From Chaenocephalus aceratus (lineage: Eukaryota; Chordata; Actinopteri; Perciformes; Channichthyidae): a DNA stretch of 64,000 bases. The DNA is taken from NCBI GenBank assembly GCA_023974075.1, contig CM043791.1, forward strand, positions 24,789,642 to 24,853,641. Reading direction: 5' to 3'. The notes below the pieces were generated by a model. That model ran no database searches, was not told the DNA's origin, and was given only the letters and a program-made list of their open reading frames with translations. Positions 37,755 through 48,917 of this stretch are shown here, piece by piece (the first letter of the stretch is position 1; each line of letters starts with the position of its first letter). Made by a program: the position numbers and the translations under genes.

Positions 37755-39877
37755 TTGTCTTGCCTCGGGATAACGATGACCCGGTCAGCGGCTCGGAGAG
37801 AGAAAGATGCACCATTCATTTGGATGACCTCGAAGTCTGAGATTACTTTTTTCTTTATATATTTTTCTCTTCCTCCCCCCCCCCCCCAACAAAACTCGGA
37901 ACGCTTTTGTTCTGGGTGTCTGTGTCTACACACGATATTTCATCCAGCTGAATAGAGGGGCGACTGGGCCATGATAATTGTTCATATTATAATTTCATAC
38001 TAGTCCACATAATGCATTATTTCTACACCTAGAGCTAACCTAATTTTTGCCCAATCTCTTATTTTAATAAGCCAAAAAATATGCTCTTGGCTCACTTTAT
38101 GAACTGGAAGAAAGAGTCTTTTCACCCAATATGTTTTTGGATATAAACTACAGACCTATTGTTAATAACAAAGTTGACAAATTAAAGTTACTTGAGCATG
38201 CTGAATACCTAATATGATTCCATGTCTCAGCCACATATAAACACGATTTAGAACAACTATTCATAACACCCTCACTGGTTATATATTGCATGCATATCCG
38301 CTTAAATAATTTCTGATGAATTTAGACATTAATCCTCTACAAACAATATAGCTTATAATGTTCTTCTCATTAATATTAACTGAACGGAAAGGAATACACT
38401 TAAAGGTCTGCAGAGGACATTTTGACAGTGCAAACATTTTTTGCAAGTTTTATTTGTAATTGATATGAATGATTTTACATGCTAGCCAGACGAATAATGT
38501 GTTGAGCCCAATATATTTAGTATTTGCATATAAACAAAATACACACCATTAAGGTCGCTTTACTATAAACAAAATAGCACAAAGTGGAATGTTTAACAAA
38601 ACCATCAAATGTGTCCTTTTTTAATGCAAATGAGTGTGCACTTGTGAAGGTTAGTATGATGACAAGGATGATGAAACAATGTGAGGAAAAGTTTGTAGTA
38701 ATGGTCCCTCATGTTCCCTTCCTACTGAGAAGTATGTTTGGTTGACCTTATTTTAAACTCTTTAATCATCTTGTGCAAATATGTTCCCTTGCCACAGGGC
38801 TTCAAGTTACAGGTTGTAATGTGTAGAGGATGCTTGCTGCAGGTGTGCAGTCAGACTTGAAAAAAAATCTTACCTTACTTAATTAGAGACTCTACTGTAT
38901 AATAGATTAACTTAGAAATACACATTCATTTAAAATAGTGGAGAAAATGTGTGGAGGGAAAGAAAACGTAATCTGAGTTATAGGGTTGAGGTGAAGGTGA
39001 AAAGAAGAGCTGATTTATTTGGGTGAACTATCACTTTAATTTCATTCCATGGCAGCTTCAGCATTTGCCTCTCAATTGATGAAAGGCGAACCGCATTGTT
39101 TGTTCAGAGCTGACATTTAGTTCGAAAGCATTTGAGTGTGACTCTACTCTGATGAATTTGTGCTCTTCTGTAATTTCTTCCTGAAGATGTACGGTTTGTT
39201 CACGAGACTGACAGCTGTGCTTTGCTTATACGGGGCCAAACACATGGTAAATGGAAGGAAAATCAAACCAAAATAACTCACCTTTAAATGTATTACTGCC
39301 ACAGGTAGAACCAATGGTGACATTGAACAAGTTGAACACATTTATTTCCCCTTTTATTTTTTTCCTCCCTGCAGAAATAATGTCTTGTATGAAATTCCTT
39401 ACAAAATGTACTTTATTAAACTCCTTTAATTAATCCATAAGGAATATTTTTATAATGAAATACAATAGCTCAACATTATTTATAACAGTGAAGTTACCTG
39501 TTAATTTGTCTTCTTCTGGTAAAACACTCTAATTGAGATATTAAATTAAATCATGGGATGGTTCATCATGAGAAGAATATTGACCATATTCGGTATTGTC
39601 TTCTATTTCAAAGGCAGCTTTTTCAAATCTCCTGAGGAGTGCATGGCATGAGGAATGAGAGAACATATACGGTTTAGAGAATATCTTAAACACTTTTTTC
39701 AATTAACACATATGCTGTGGGTTCCTTCTTAACTCATTGTAATTAATGCTAAGTTGACCTAAAATTAACTAAATGCATAATATGCATGTCATATCCTCAC
39801 CAGTGCTCAGGGGAATACAATCAATGTATCAAGTTAAGCTCTTTCTCACTCTATGTGAAGCACTTATAGATAGTTCA

Positions 39878-39878
39878 G

Positions 39879-39920
<42 letters not shown>
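39878..39920. repeat. (GTT)n microsatellite
   Basis: About 14 units of GTT. Confidence 0.97.
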
Positions 39921-39921
<1 letters not shown>

Positions 39922-40121
39922 AATTACAGACCATTTGAATGTTCACCTCCCTTTTTCGTTTTTTCTGCTCGTCTGATTTTACTGTTTTTATTTATTTGCA
40001 AAGACTTTCATGCACTATTAGTCTTTTTGATCGAGCTCATTCACATATTTGACTACCAAACAATTTGTGCATCAAGAAAGTTGAAATGAAGTGCACCTGT
40101 GTCTATGTGAGTGTGTGTGTC

Positions 40122-40276
<155 letters not shown>

Positions 40277-41504
40277 CAATGCATATTTGGGTGCCCTGCG
40301 TGTACAATTACTCAAATATGTGTTTTGTTTCCGAGGTGCTACTAATAAAGCGTTAAAAAAAATACAAAGCAGCTATTTTAAATAATTGTTCACTCTCACG
40401 TGCATTCATGCTCACACACACACACACACACACACACTGAATTACAAGTCCATACATAACACATTGTGACAGATACACTGAACAAGCTACACACCAATCC
40501 AGTCCTTGCCTCTCCTCTCCTGCTCCACTCCAGGGAGCAGATGTTTGGGGACAGCTTACAGCCTCAGCGAATTTCTGTGTACAGAGCAAACAGCAGCACT
40601 CAGCACTTCTGGCTGCAAAGAGAAATGTGCTCTTGAAAAGGGGGGGTGGGGGGCTTTAAGTCATTGTAAGGTATTATGAGGATGGTAGGGAGAATAGAGT
40701 GAGAAGGGGTGCATGTAGAGGTGAAACTGTGTCAAGGTTGCTAGTGTGTTGCAGGATAATTCCCTGTTTCCGACTGGTGCTGTGTCGTAGCAGTGTGTGA
40801 GAGCATTATGTTCAGTGTACACACAGTATCTCCCAGTGGCATCCTGCCGCATCAGTAAAATCAACCAAGGTGGCCCTACTACATATCTGATTGCGTGGAG
40901 TCTCTGACCTCTTCCATGAAGCCCTGTTTGCTCACTAGTTTGAATTGTCCTTTCAAAAGTTGCAGACAAGCAAAAAGTGAAAGGAAACAATGGGGAAGCA
41001 TTGGAATGAGCCTTAACAGAGTTTGCTGATACTGCATCTGAGACATCAGCCATAACCTAGGACCAGTGATGCTCATGATGCCATTAATATGATCCACTGA
41101 TTTAATGGCACCAGTCTTGTGGTGGCATGCTGCATCTACATTTTAGTATTTGTTTTACATTTAAAAAAAAGAATTCTGTCTGTCAAAATGTTTGTTGTGT
41201 TACTCAAATATCATGAAACATAAGCATATTAAAAGACTTAAATAAATACATGATTTTGATTCCTTTTTGCTTCCAATAGGTTTACATTGCAGCTTTACCA
41301 CATGTGCTCGGAAACATGCTGCACAGTCTCATGAATGGGTTAAAACAAACGCTCATGTCCAAACATGTGCAAGTAGACACATTTTGACCTCTCATCAGTG
41401 TATTATAATCCCTAAACAAACCATCATAAATGAGCCCAGCGTTGCTTATTTGTCTGAACGATGACTACACCCTCCTCCTCTGCCCCTGGGGTGAGGTTGC
41501 CATA

Positions 41505-41680
41505 GTGACAGATTCATAGACATATGGAGAGAGAGGAGAGGGAAAGCCGAGTTGAAGGGGCGGGGCTGCAGGGGTGAGGTAGAGCGGGGACAGAGGAGAA
41601 GGGGATGGGTTACAGTTTGAGGACGTTGGCGCTCTGTCTTTCAGATGTGTCTTTGTGTTTCATCTGTCAATCAGCCATCC
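41505..41680 (+). promoter_or_regulatory. Candidate regulatory island with PBX-MEIS composite site
   Basis: A G-rich block (about 41525-41620, including GGGGCGGGGC, an Sp1-type box) is followed by CTGTCAATCA at 41664-41673, the exact complement of the PBX-MEIS/PREP composite TGATTGACAG. A further TGACAG lies at about 41506. CTTTCAG at 41640-41644 could act as a splice acceptor, but no exon is convincing. Regulatory function is inferred. Confidence 0.4.
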
Positions 41681-42358
41681 GTGTCAGTCTGCGCTCAGTA
41701 AGCGAACAGTTCATGAACTTTTCTCAATCAAGTCTCTGTCAGGCGCCATCTTGTCTATATTTCATCAGAGAAAGGATTGATTCTCGTGCCAGCTTCACAG
41801 TTTTAAAAACACAATATGTGCAGTGGTGCCATATAGGCAAATACTTCAGTGGAAAAGTATATTAATAAATTGATTTGGAAGGCTGTGTTCATATTTTGCA
41901 ATCTCTGGCCATTTTGTGTTTACACTGATGAACGATAAACACACACAGATGTTTTTGCTACTCACTAACTAAATTCAGATGATGTAATCCACCTTTCAGC
42001 CAACCTGAGGACAGCTTGACAATGGACCGGGTGAAAAGGAGAGAGGGAAAGGAAGAGATGTGAGAGAAAGGGAGGGGGTAGCAATGAAGCAGCCATCAGG
42101 CTGGCCTCGCTGCTATAAAAACACATTTTTTTCATCAGCCATTTTATGCAAAAGGGGTAGACCAGGTGCTCAATCAAACCTCACGCCTACTGTTTTATTT
42201 TTCATCTTCACCCCTCCCAATGCTCCTCTGCACAAACCTTCTGTGTGTCTTCCCTCGCTCCGTTTCTTCTACTGTTCTTCCCTCTCTGCATGTCATTCGT
42301 CTTCCCTCCTGCCTCTGCTCTCCAACTGATATGAGAGAGTGACCCTTGGGCCCTCGGG

Positions 42359-42620
42359 GGTCAAGTGATACAAGGTCATTGGCGGGTCATCACTGCTGAC
42401 TGGCTGACCTCTAAAAGGACTTCTGGAAGGAGCCAATCAGGTCTTGTTCCTTCCCCCCTTAGGCGGATCCCCCTCCCCAACTCATCAGCAGCCTGTGTCA
42501 CATGACCAGGGCGAGGCATCAAAGGGAGGATGATTAATGATGATTTTAGTACCTGTTTTGAATGAAGCTGTCCACACCGCACTGTAATTACCTACTCCCA
42601 GGCGGCAGCTGCCCAACATA
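42359..42620 (+). promoter_or_regulatory. Candidate 3' enhancer with DR5 retinoic acid response element
   Basis: AGGTCA-TTGGC-GGGTCA at 42373-42389 is a direct repeat with 5-bp spacing, the preferred RAR-RXR site. Another GGGTCA lies nine bases upstream and a TGACCT lies about 15 bases downstream. The flanking 200 bp are more GC-balanced than their surroundings and contain a TAATTA-type core (TGTAATTACC). It lies 6 kb 3' of hoxc1a. Hoxa1 is known to be controlled by a DR5 element on its 3' side. Confidence 0.5.
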
Positions 42621-45395
42621 ATTGCTTTTTGTTTGTTGACCTGGTTTATTGAGGAGAAAGATGGTCTTGGCAAGGCAAAGATGGTAGAGGTGAGAGGTGA
42701 TGCATGTATGTTAAAAATGTGGTTGGCAGGGTGTGTTTCAAATCAATGTGAGCTACAAAACTGTGAGCAGGAAGGTGTGTTTAGACGAGATACAAGTGAC
42801 AAGATGCAAATGTGCTTTGGGCACCGTGCAAAAAATCCATGTAAAGGATTCAAGAGTTGTGGTATGCAGCTAACAAATGGCAGTCAGGAAGCTGTAAGAC
42901 ATGCAACCCTCCCACCTAAGGTGAAAGACAGCCACATACCTCTTGTGCAAGGGTACAGCATACCACTGGAATACACAAGTATTCAACATGCATAACAGTT
43001 AAGGAGGGGTGTACCCTGTCATGCATAATTGATGTCAGTATCTTCAAATAATGTTGCTGTGTTGCTCTGAAAATTCAAAACAAAGTTCAGAAGGTCAATG
43101 GAGTACTGCACCTGAATCCCCCCCCCCCTCCCTTTTTTTTGGCTACAGGCCTAAGGCAAATATGAACATTTCAGTACCTGCGGCGCATGCCACGGGGACA
43201 GTGACAATGAAACCCAGATAAACAGCCCCTCGTTTGACCTATAGAGAGCATAAATTTACCGCCCATAAATCCTTGGGTGTTTCAGCTCCGTTTGGCGCAT
43301 TTGCTGTGCTTCTCCAGCCAAACAGAGAGAGGCAAGTGTCGAGTATCAGTGCTGCTGTATGAGCAGCTTTCATCCTGCCCCTGGTTCTCACATAACTCAG
43401 TCCTGCAGCCTTTATCACCGCCTCATAAATAACTAGGCTATCGCCTGATAATGTCCGCTTAATGCTTAGTCAATAAAGCCCACAGTAAGAGGGGCCTTTT
43501 TTAGCCTCTCTCCTGTACATAAATATAAACAGTGCAGTAGATTGATGTGATGGGCAGGCTCTTTCTGCACTGGGACAAAAAGAGGCAGCGTGTGGGCCTG
43601 AGAGCTGAAGGTGGGCTGTGGGACTGCAGGTGTTTAGAGGAGATAGTGGGCTGTAATGAGGGGGCTGCAAGAGAAGGGCTGAGTGGATAGCCTTGACTGA
43701 TCACCTGTGAAAGGCACATACACACATATACACACAAATGATAGCACACAGAAAGAAGCACATGCGCACGTAGGGACACTCATTCCCACACACACACACC
43801 CACACACTAATGCCATCATTAGTTAACCCATTGGTGCCGAGGCCTGCTGCACAAAAGCTCATCCTCCCTATTTGAAGGGCATTAGAGCATTATGATAAAG
43901 ACACTCCCAAATGAACTGCTTCTGTATGTTGTTAACGCCTCTTCTTAATCCTTTGACACATTTGCAAAACCAACCTTATGATGCCACCACAGAATGATAT
44001 CCAGGGATGTAAGTTTCATTGTTTTGTGCACATTGTAGACAGTTATCGACCATTCACACTAGTCATCAGCCCATCCAATTCCAGTGTGGCGCCACGGGCA
44101 GCTGTAGTCAGTGTGATGGCTGGAATGGGATCAGACTGAGCCCTGGGGAGACAGGAGAGACTGACAGGGATGTTGCCGGATTGAACGAGGGGCCTGATTG
44201 TGATCCATGAGTTAGTCAGCGCAGCAGCACCTGGGCTTGGAGCAGCAGCTGGAAGAGATGGGCAGGACGACACAGAGTTGGTTCAAAATGAGAGGGATGA
44301 GCCAATCAGCTTATATTGACACACATGGTGACGTGCAGTGGGTGATTTGGATGTTGTATGAGTGTTTACTCTGCACACATTTAGTCAGGCCAGATTTAGC
44401 CCCAAGAACAGGCAATTCACCAAATAGGACAGAAATTCCTGCTAATTGATATTCCTTTACATGTTTTGTGTGAAATGCTGAGGTTAATATAGATTATCTG
44501 GGAGATATTTAGACTCTTTTACTTGAGATTTTATTATAACACTAAATAAACATAATGGAGTTAGAGACCGTTGCGCCAATTCATTATGGCTAAGCTTTCC
44601 AGAATCATGACTTACCTCAGATAACTTTGAGGCATATTACCATCCAGTTAGATTCCAAGATCTAATGCTATACGTGTGTGTGAACTACAAAGAAGACTAT
44701 AAATGAAATGATTAAAAATAAATGCACTGTCTTTGGACAGGACTTTTATTATCATGGTCTGGTAATGATGTAACAGATTATAACTAATGAGCAAAATGAA
44801 AAACAGAAACACAATGATATGTACCAAAACATGAAATTGGCAGGTCTTCACAAAAATTAAGATGTAACTATAATTTTTCCAACATGTGCAAGAAAGTTTA
44901 CTTCAAAAGAAGGGATGTGGGGTATAGAAGAAAACAAATCAGAAGCAGAACAAAGAAAAGACAAATAACCAAAGTATAATTTTGAAGCAACAATTTGGCA
45001 GATTTTGCAGGTGAATGCTAAATGTGTTAGTTAAATTGGGTTCTTGATATGGAGGGTGTTGCAAATACAATACTTACACTGATGTAACTTCCTCACACAC
45101 ATGTAAAGGAAATTAACAATCCAAGTCATATATGTATATTCAATTGATCAATGTTTTAACTTGTTATTGTGATTTTTATATTCAAACCGTTACTTGTCTA
45201 ATGTTCTTTTTCATTTTATTATCCATTTGTGAACTCTTATCTGTACTATCCTGTGTTCTATTCTTACTCTATTACTGCTACTCTTCCTTCTCTTTAGCTT
45301 ATCTTAATATACACACATTTTCACCACACTTTGAGATCAACAATAAGAGGCATGATTAGGCTAGCGCTTGAAACAATGTAATTACAAATATGTTC
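42621..45395. other. Gene-free DNA, possible conserved block at 43140-43530
   Basis: No gene is recognised. The block 43140-43530 is unusually mixed in composition and has three CATAAAT motifs (about 43250, 43265 and 43424) that fit CDX/posterior-Hox binding, plus TTTGACCTATAG. C homopolymers occur near 43118-43127. The rest is AT-rich unique DNA. Confidence 0.35.

Positions 45396-45428
<33 letters not shown>
45396..45428. repeat. (TAA)n microsatellite abutting a LINE fragment
   Basis: Eleven TAA units run directly into LINE coding sequence. Confidence 0.95.
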
Positions 45429-45429
45429 C

Positions 45430-46220
45430 GGGAGAACAGAGTACGTCTCCTTGGGTGAGGCAGAGTCGGGTATCCATGATGTCACCTGTGGTGTCACTCA
45501 AGGATCAGTTCTCGGCCCCACTCTATTCACACTCTACATGCTCCCCCTTGGCTCTATCATCAGCCGGCATGGAGTATCATTCCATTGTTACGCTGATGAC
45601 ACCCAACTGTACCTCAGGATCAACCCTACCTCCTCTGCAGCCCTGCCTTCACCCACACTTACTGCCTGCCTGGAGGAGATACAGGCGTGGATGAAGCAAA
45701 ACTTCCTGAAACTGAACAGCTCCAAGACCGAAGCCATTATAGTTGGCACCCCACACCAGGTTCGGTCATCCACCATCACCATCACCGCCATCACCTTCTC
45801 CGGCCAGGACATTATCCTCTCCTCAATAGTCACCAACATGGGTGTGAAAATGGACGCCCATCTGACCTTTGAGGCCCATATTAAACAGCTGTGCAAGAAC
45901 TCCTTCTATCACCTCAGGAATATCGCCAAACTCCGCCCCACACTCACTCCGTCTTACGCTGAAAAGCTAGTCCACGCCTTTGTCTCCTCCAGGCTGGACT
46001 ATTGCAATGCACTCCTCATCGGGATCCCTAACAAAAGCATCCAGAAGCTCCAGTACATTCAAAACAGCGCTGCTAGGATCCTGATGAGGGTGCGCAAATA
46101 CGATCATCCCCGTAGAACTGAGGATTGAATACAAGGTCTCCCTCCTCACCCACCAGTGTATCCATGGAACTAACCCCACCCCCCTACCTCAAGGAACTCC
46201 TCACCCCTCATACTTCCTTG
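45430..46220 (+). mobile_element. 5'-truncated CR1/L2-like LINE reverse transcriptase fragment
   Basis: The plus strand encodes the central and C-terminal reverse-transcriptase blocks of a Jockey/CR1/L2-group LINE: GVTQGSVLGPTLFTLYMLPL (fingers/palm, normally GVPQGSVLGP), the catalytic FHCYADDTQLYL, the primer grip region with LKLNSSKTE, then LDYCNALLIGIP and IQNSAARIL. The frame shifts after residue about 225 where the usual HITPVL/LHWLPV block is missing. It then picks up a later piece (HQCIHGT) in another frame and ends at the Gypsy LTR boundary at 46220. The endonuclease and N-terminus are absent, so the copy is inactive. Confidence 0.85.
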
Positions 46221-47578
46221 TGTGACGGTGTGGTGTAGGTAAGAGTTTGTGTTGCCAACAACGCCACCTAAGGGAGTTTCACCCCTAGGAACTAACTATT
46301 GATTATTAAAGATTTACCACACAAGGAACACAGGTTCGTTTTACATAACGGGCCAGAGACAGTTTCAGTTACAGTTAACACAATTACTTTATTTTATAAC
46401 AATCAATTAACTATTCTAAAAACACCAGATCCACATAATACAATCAGCTAAAAGTTCATACTGGGGCATAGGAGGTACAAGATAGGGCTGGGGCTTACCA
46501 GGCGGCAATAAATAAATAGGGGGGAAGGGTCCAACTCAAAACCACCCGTGACACCGCAAACCAAACAATAGGACTTGTGAAGACCACCACCATGGACTGG
46601 GGTTGCCGCCTCAGGCCCACAGCACCTGTCTGACAAGAGGAAGACGGTTAAAACCTCCACACAGTATTACATTCAAATAAACAACTAAATAAATAACCAA
46701 ACAAACAAAACCAAATGAATGAAGGTATCCAAATAAAGTCGGTGCACCATGGTTAATATAAAATAAGAAAAACACTAGTATATAAACTAAATTAACAAAA
46801 GAAAATAACAGTTTCCAAAATACCAAAATAACAGTTTCTCAAATTAAACAGTGAGTTGTATCAGGGAGACTTGGTTGGCGAGTTCCCTGAGAGCCCGAAC
46901 CGCTCCAGAGTCCCGAAGGGAGGGGGGGGCACGTCACCAGACACGGACCTCGCAACGCAACGGCAAGTTATTCCAGTAGTGAGTCACTGCAAAGAGCCAA
47001 AATAGCAGGACCAGTTGTCCGAAGGTGGGCCTAGCAATTAATAGCACCCCTGAAAAGGGCACAGGTACATATAATATTATTTAGAGGCCAATTAAACACA
47101 TGGATATCAATAACTTAATTTACCGGTTCCCATACATACAATCCATTCAGCCACAGCATAGCACCCGAGCCGTCAGGGGAGAGGGGCGCACAGGCCATGG
47201 CAAAATCCCGCTGCCGCAATAAATAATATAAAATAAGCCAGGAGCCAAGTGTCAGATGATAAAGGGAGGCAGACAACGGCAACTCACCAGGTGATAACAA
47301 CACTGCGCCCAGAGGAGTCCTCAGCGGAGCAATTTCTCCGCCACTGCACCGGCAGTCAGATGCGCTGTCCAGATGCGAGTGTTGCGAAACGGCTGCCACG
47401 ACAAACAATTCATTCGGGCCACGCCGTGCTCCAGCCACCAGCGAAGGGGTTGACAGGTAAGTCACGAGCTACGCTACACCCCTGTATTTATACTTCCGGC
47501 GCGCCCAGCAGTGACAAATGCGGAGGCGCATGGCACAGTGCCGTGCAGCGGTACGGAGGGAGAAAACCTCCGGTCACA
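46221..47578 (-). mobile_element. 3' LTR of a minus-strand Gypsy-type retrotransposon
   Basis: The segment begins TGTGACGG on the plus strand and ends CCGGTCACA, so it is bounded by short inverted repeats of the TG..CA type. On the minus strand the pol tail (47932 down to about 47600) runs straight into it. A minus-strand TATAAATA (complement of 47485-47492) and an AATAAA near 46390 would delimit the U3 and R regions. At about 1.36 kb it is a long LTR. No 5' LTR partner is in the window and no clean target duplication is seen, because the element is truncated at its other end. Confidence 0.65.
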
Positions 47579-47932
47579 TCCACCCATATACATAGGGCTT
47601 GCATGTGCACTGGCTGAATCGTCCTGAGGACCAGAAGGACGAGGAAGATGGTGGACATTAGAATGGTGGCCAGCAGTAGGGCGGACAGTTCTACGCAAAG
47701 CCTGCTGGCTAGAACTCGGCTGGTTGGTCGTGGATGTAGAAGGGACTGAGGGTGAGGAGACTCCATGCAATGAGGCTTCCGGCACTGGTCGGGACTGGTA
47801 CAAGATTTCATCAGAGGGACCCGATGGATCAGAGGCCCTTGGAGCCACTGAAAGTTGTGGAATGTGGTTATCAGGGACCAAGAGCCAAAGGTCACTGTCA
47901 CTAGAGGAGTCAAGGTCTAATGCGGGCACGGC
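47579..47932 (-). pseudogene. C-terminal tail of Gypsy pol (downstream half)
   Basis: A minus-strand frame carries a Ser/Pro-rich integrase tail with RRTVRPTAGHHSNVHHLPRP, a pattern often seen at the end of fish Gypsy polyproteins (R-x-T-AG-x-HSN-x-HHLP). It begins at the left edge of the long-TIR DNA element. It continues, in the same frame, the integrase fragment at 54785-54254 on the other side of that insertion. The gene is disrupted and 5' truncated. Confidence 0.65.
47926..47932 (+). repeat. Left target-site duplication GCACGGC
   Basis: The seven bases GCACGGC just left of the inverted-repeat element are repeated exactly at 54254-54260, just right of it. Confidence 0.8.
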
Positions 47933-48143
47933 CAACACACTCTCACTCCCTAAGCGTCCAGGAGCGACGTTTGGTCAGTGTCCGTGGCGTCCAATTGTGA
48001 CGCTCCTAGGCTCCTTCAGCGTCATAAAGGGACGCAAATAGCTTTCAACTGATTGCAATGTATTCCCATCTGCGTCGGAATTTGACGCTCATGGAAGCAC
48101 GGCATTCGTTTGTGTCGGCTGCCCTTAAAGGCAATGTGAGTCT

Positions 48144-48463
48144 TGTGACGACCCCTCCACACCACGTGGGGTGCCGTCTGGTTGTGTGTGTGGTTTTGTG
48201 TGTGATTGCAGGTTCCAGCTGCAGCTGTCTGATGAGGCGCACCTGCCGGATGAGTTACACCTGGAAAGGAAGAGGATATAGGAGGAGCCCAGCCGTTACG
48301 TCGCTCTGTCTTCTCTGGGCACTTGTCCTGTGTAGTGTCAGGGACCTGTTGCCGGTTCTTGTTGTTTGTTTGCTTGTTTGTTTTGGAATAAATGAACATT
48401 ATTTATCATACCCCTCGTCTCGCCTCCCCGCTTTATGTTGCAGCCCAGGAGCCGGGTTGTAAC
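48144..48463 (+). repeat. 5' LTR of the nested Gmr1-like retroelement
   Basis: This 320-base repeat starts TGTGACGA and ends GGTTGTAAC. It has a TATA-like AGGATATAGGAGG region and an AATAAA near 48388. It is nearly identical to 51194-51513: three differences seen (CCCC/CACC, TAGTG/TAGCG, CCTCC/CCCCC). Confidence 0.9.
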
Positions 48464-48917
48464 GTGTAAACGTGTGCGAACTGGATGTCCGTTGTGGGGA
48501 CAGATTTCGCGCAGCTGCAGCTGTCATTGTGTGCAGCTGATTGGCTGGGAGTAGCGTTGCGGGGGTGAGTGTTTGGCAGTTCTAGTACACGGAGAGTGTT
48601 TGGCAGCAAGTAGAGCACAGATCATTAGTTACCGTGGTATCTGTCCCTGTTAGGTATAGTACGGTCTTCCTTGAAGGTCGTAGGGGGGGCTGTTAGTGCG
48701 GTGTGAAAGTGGTTAGAGCTATTAGCTCGGGAGCAGGTGGAGTTGCCGGTTTGCTGGTCGCCTCGCCGAGCTTACGGTAGAAAAGTGCATAAGTACCCGC
48801 CATAACTAGCACCTGAAGACTAGAGAGGAGTTTAGCTAGTTTCTGAAGGCAGTTAGAGGGACGGGCCACGGTAGCGTGTAGGTTGTGTGGTAGCGTGAAC
48901 GTGCACTCCGTGTTTGC

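Noticed and set aside
46221..47578. Perfect target duplication around the Gypsy LTR
   Set aside because: The flanking bases (CCTTG and TCCAC) do not match. The element's other end is truncated, so no duplication is expected to be visible.
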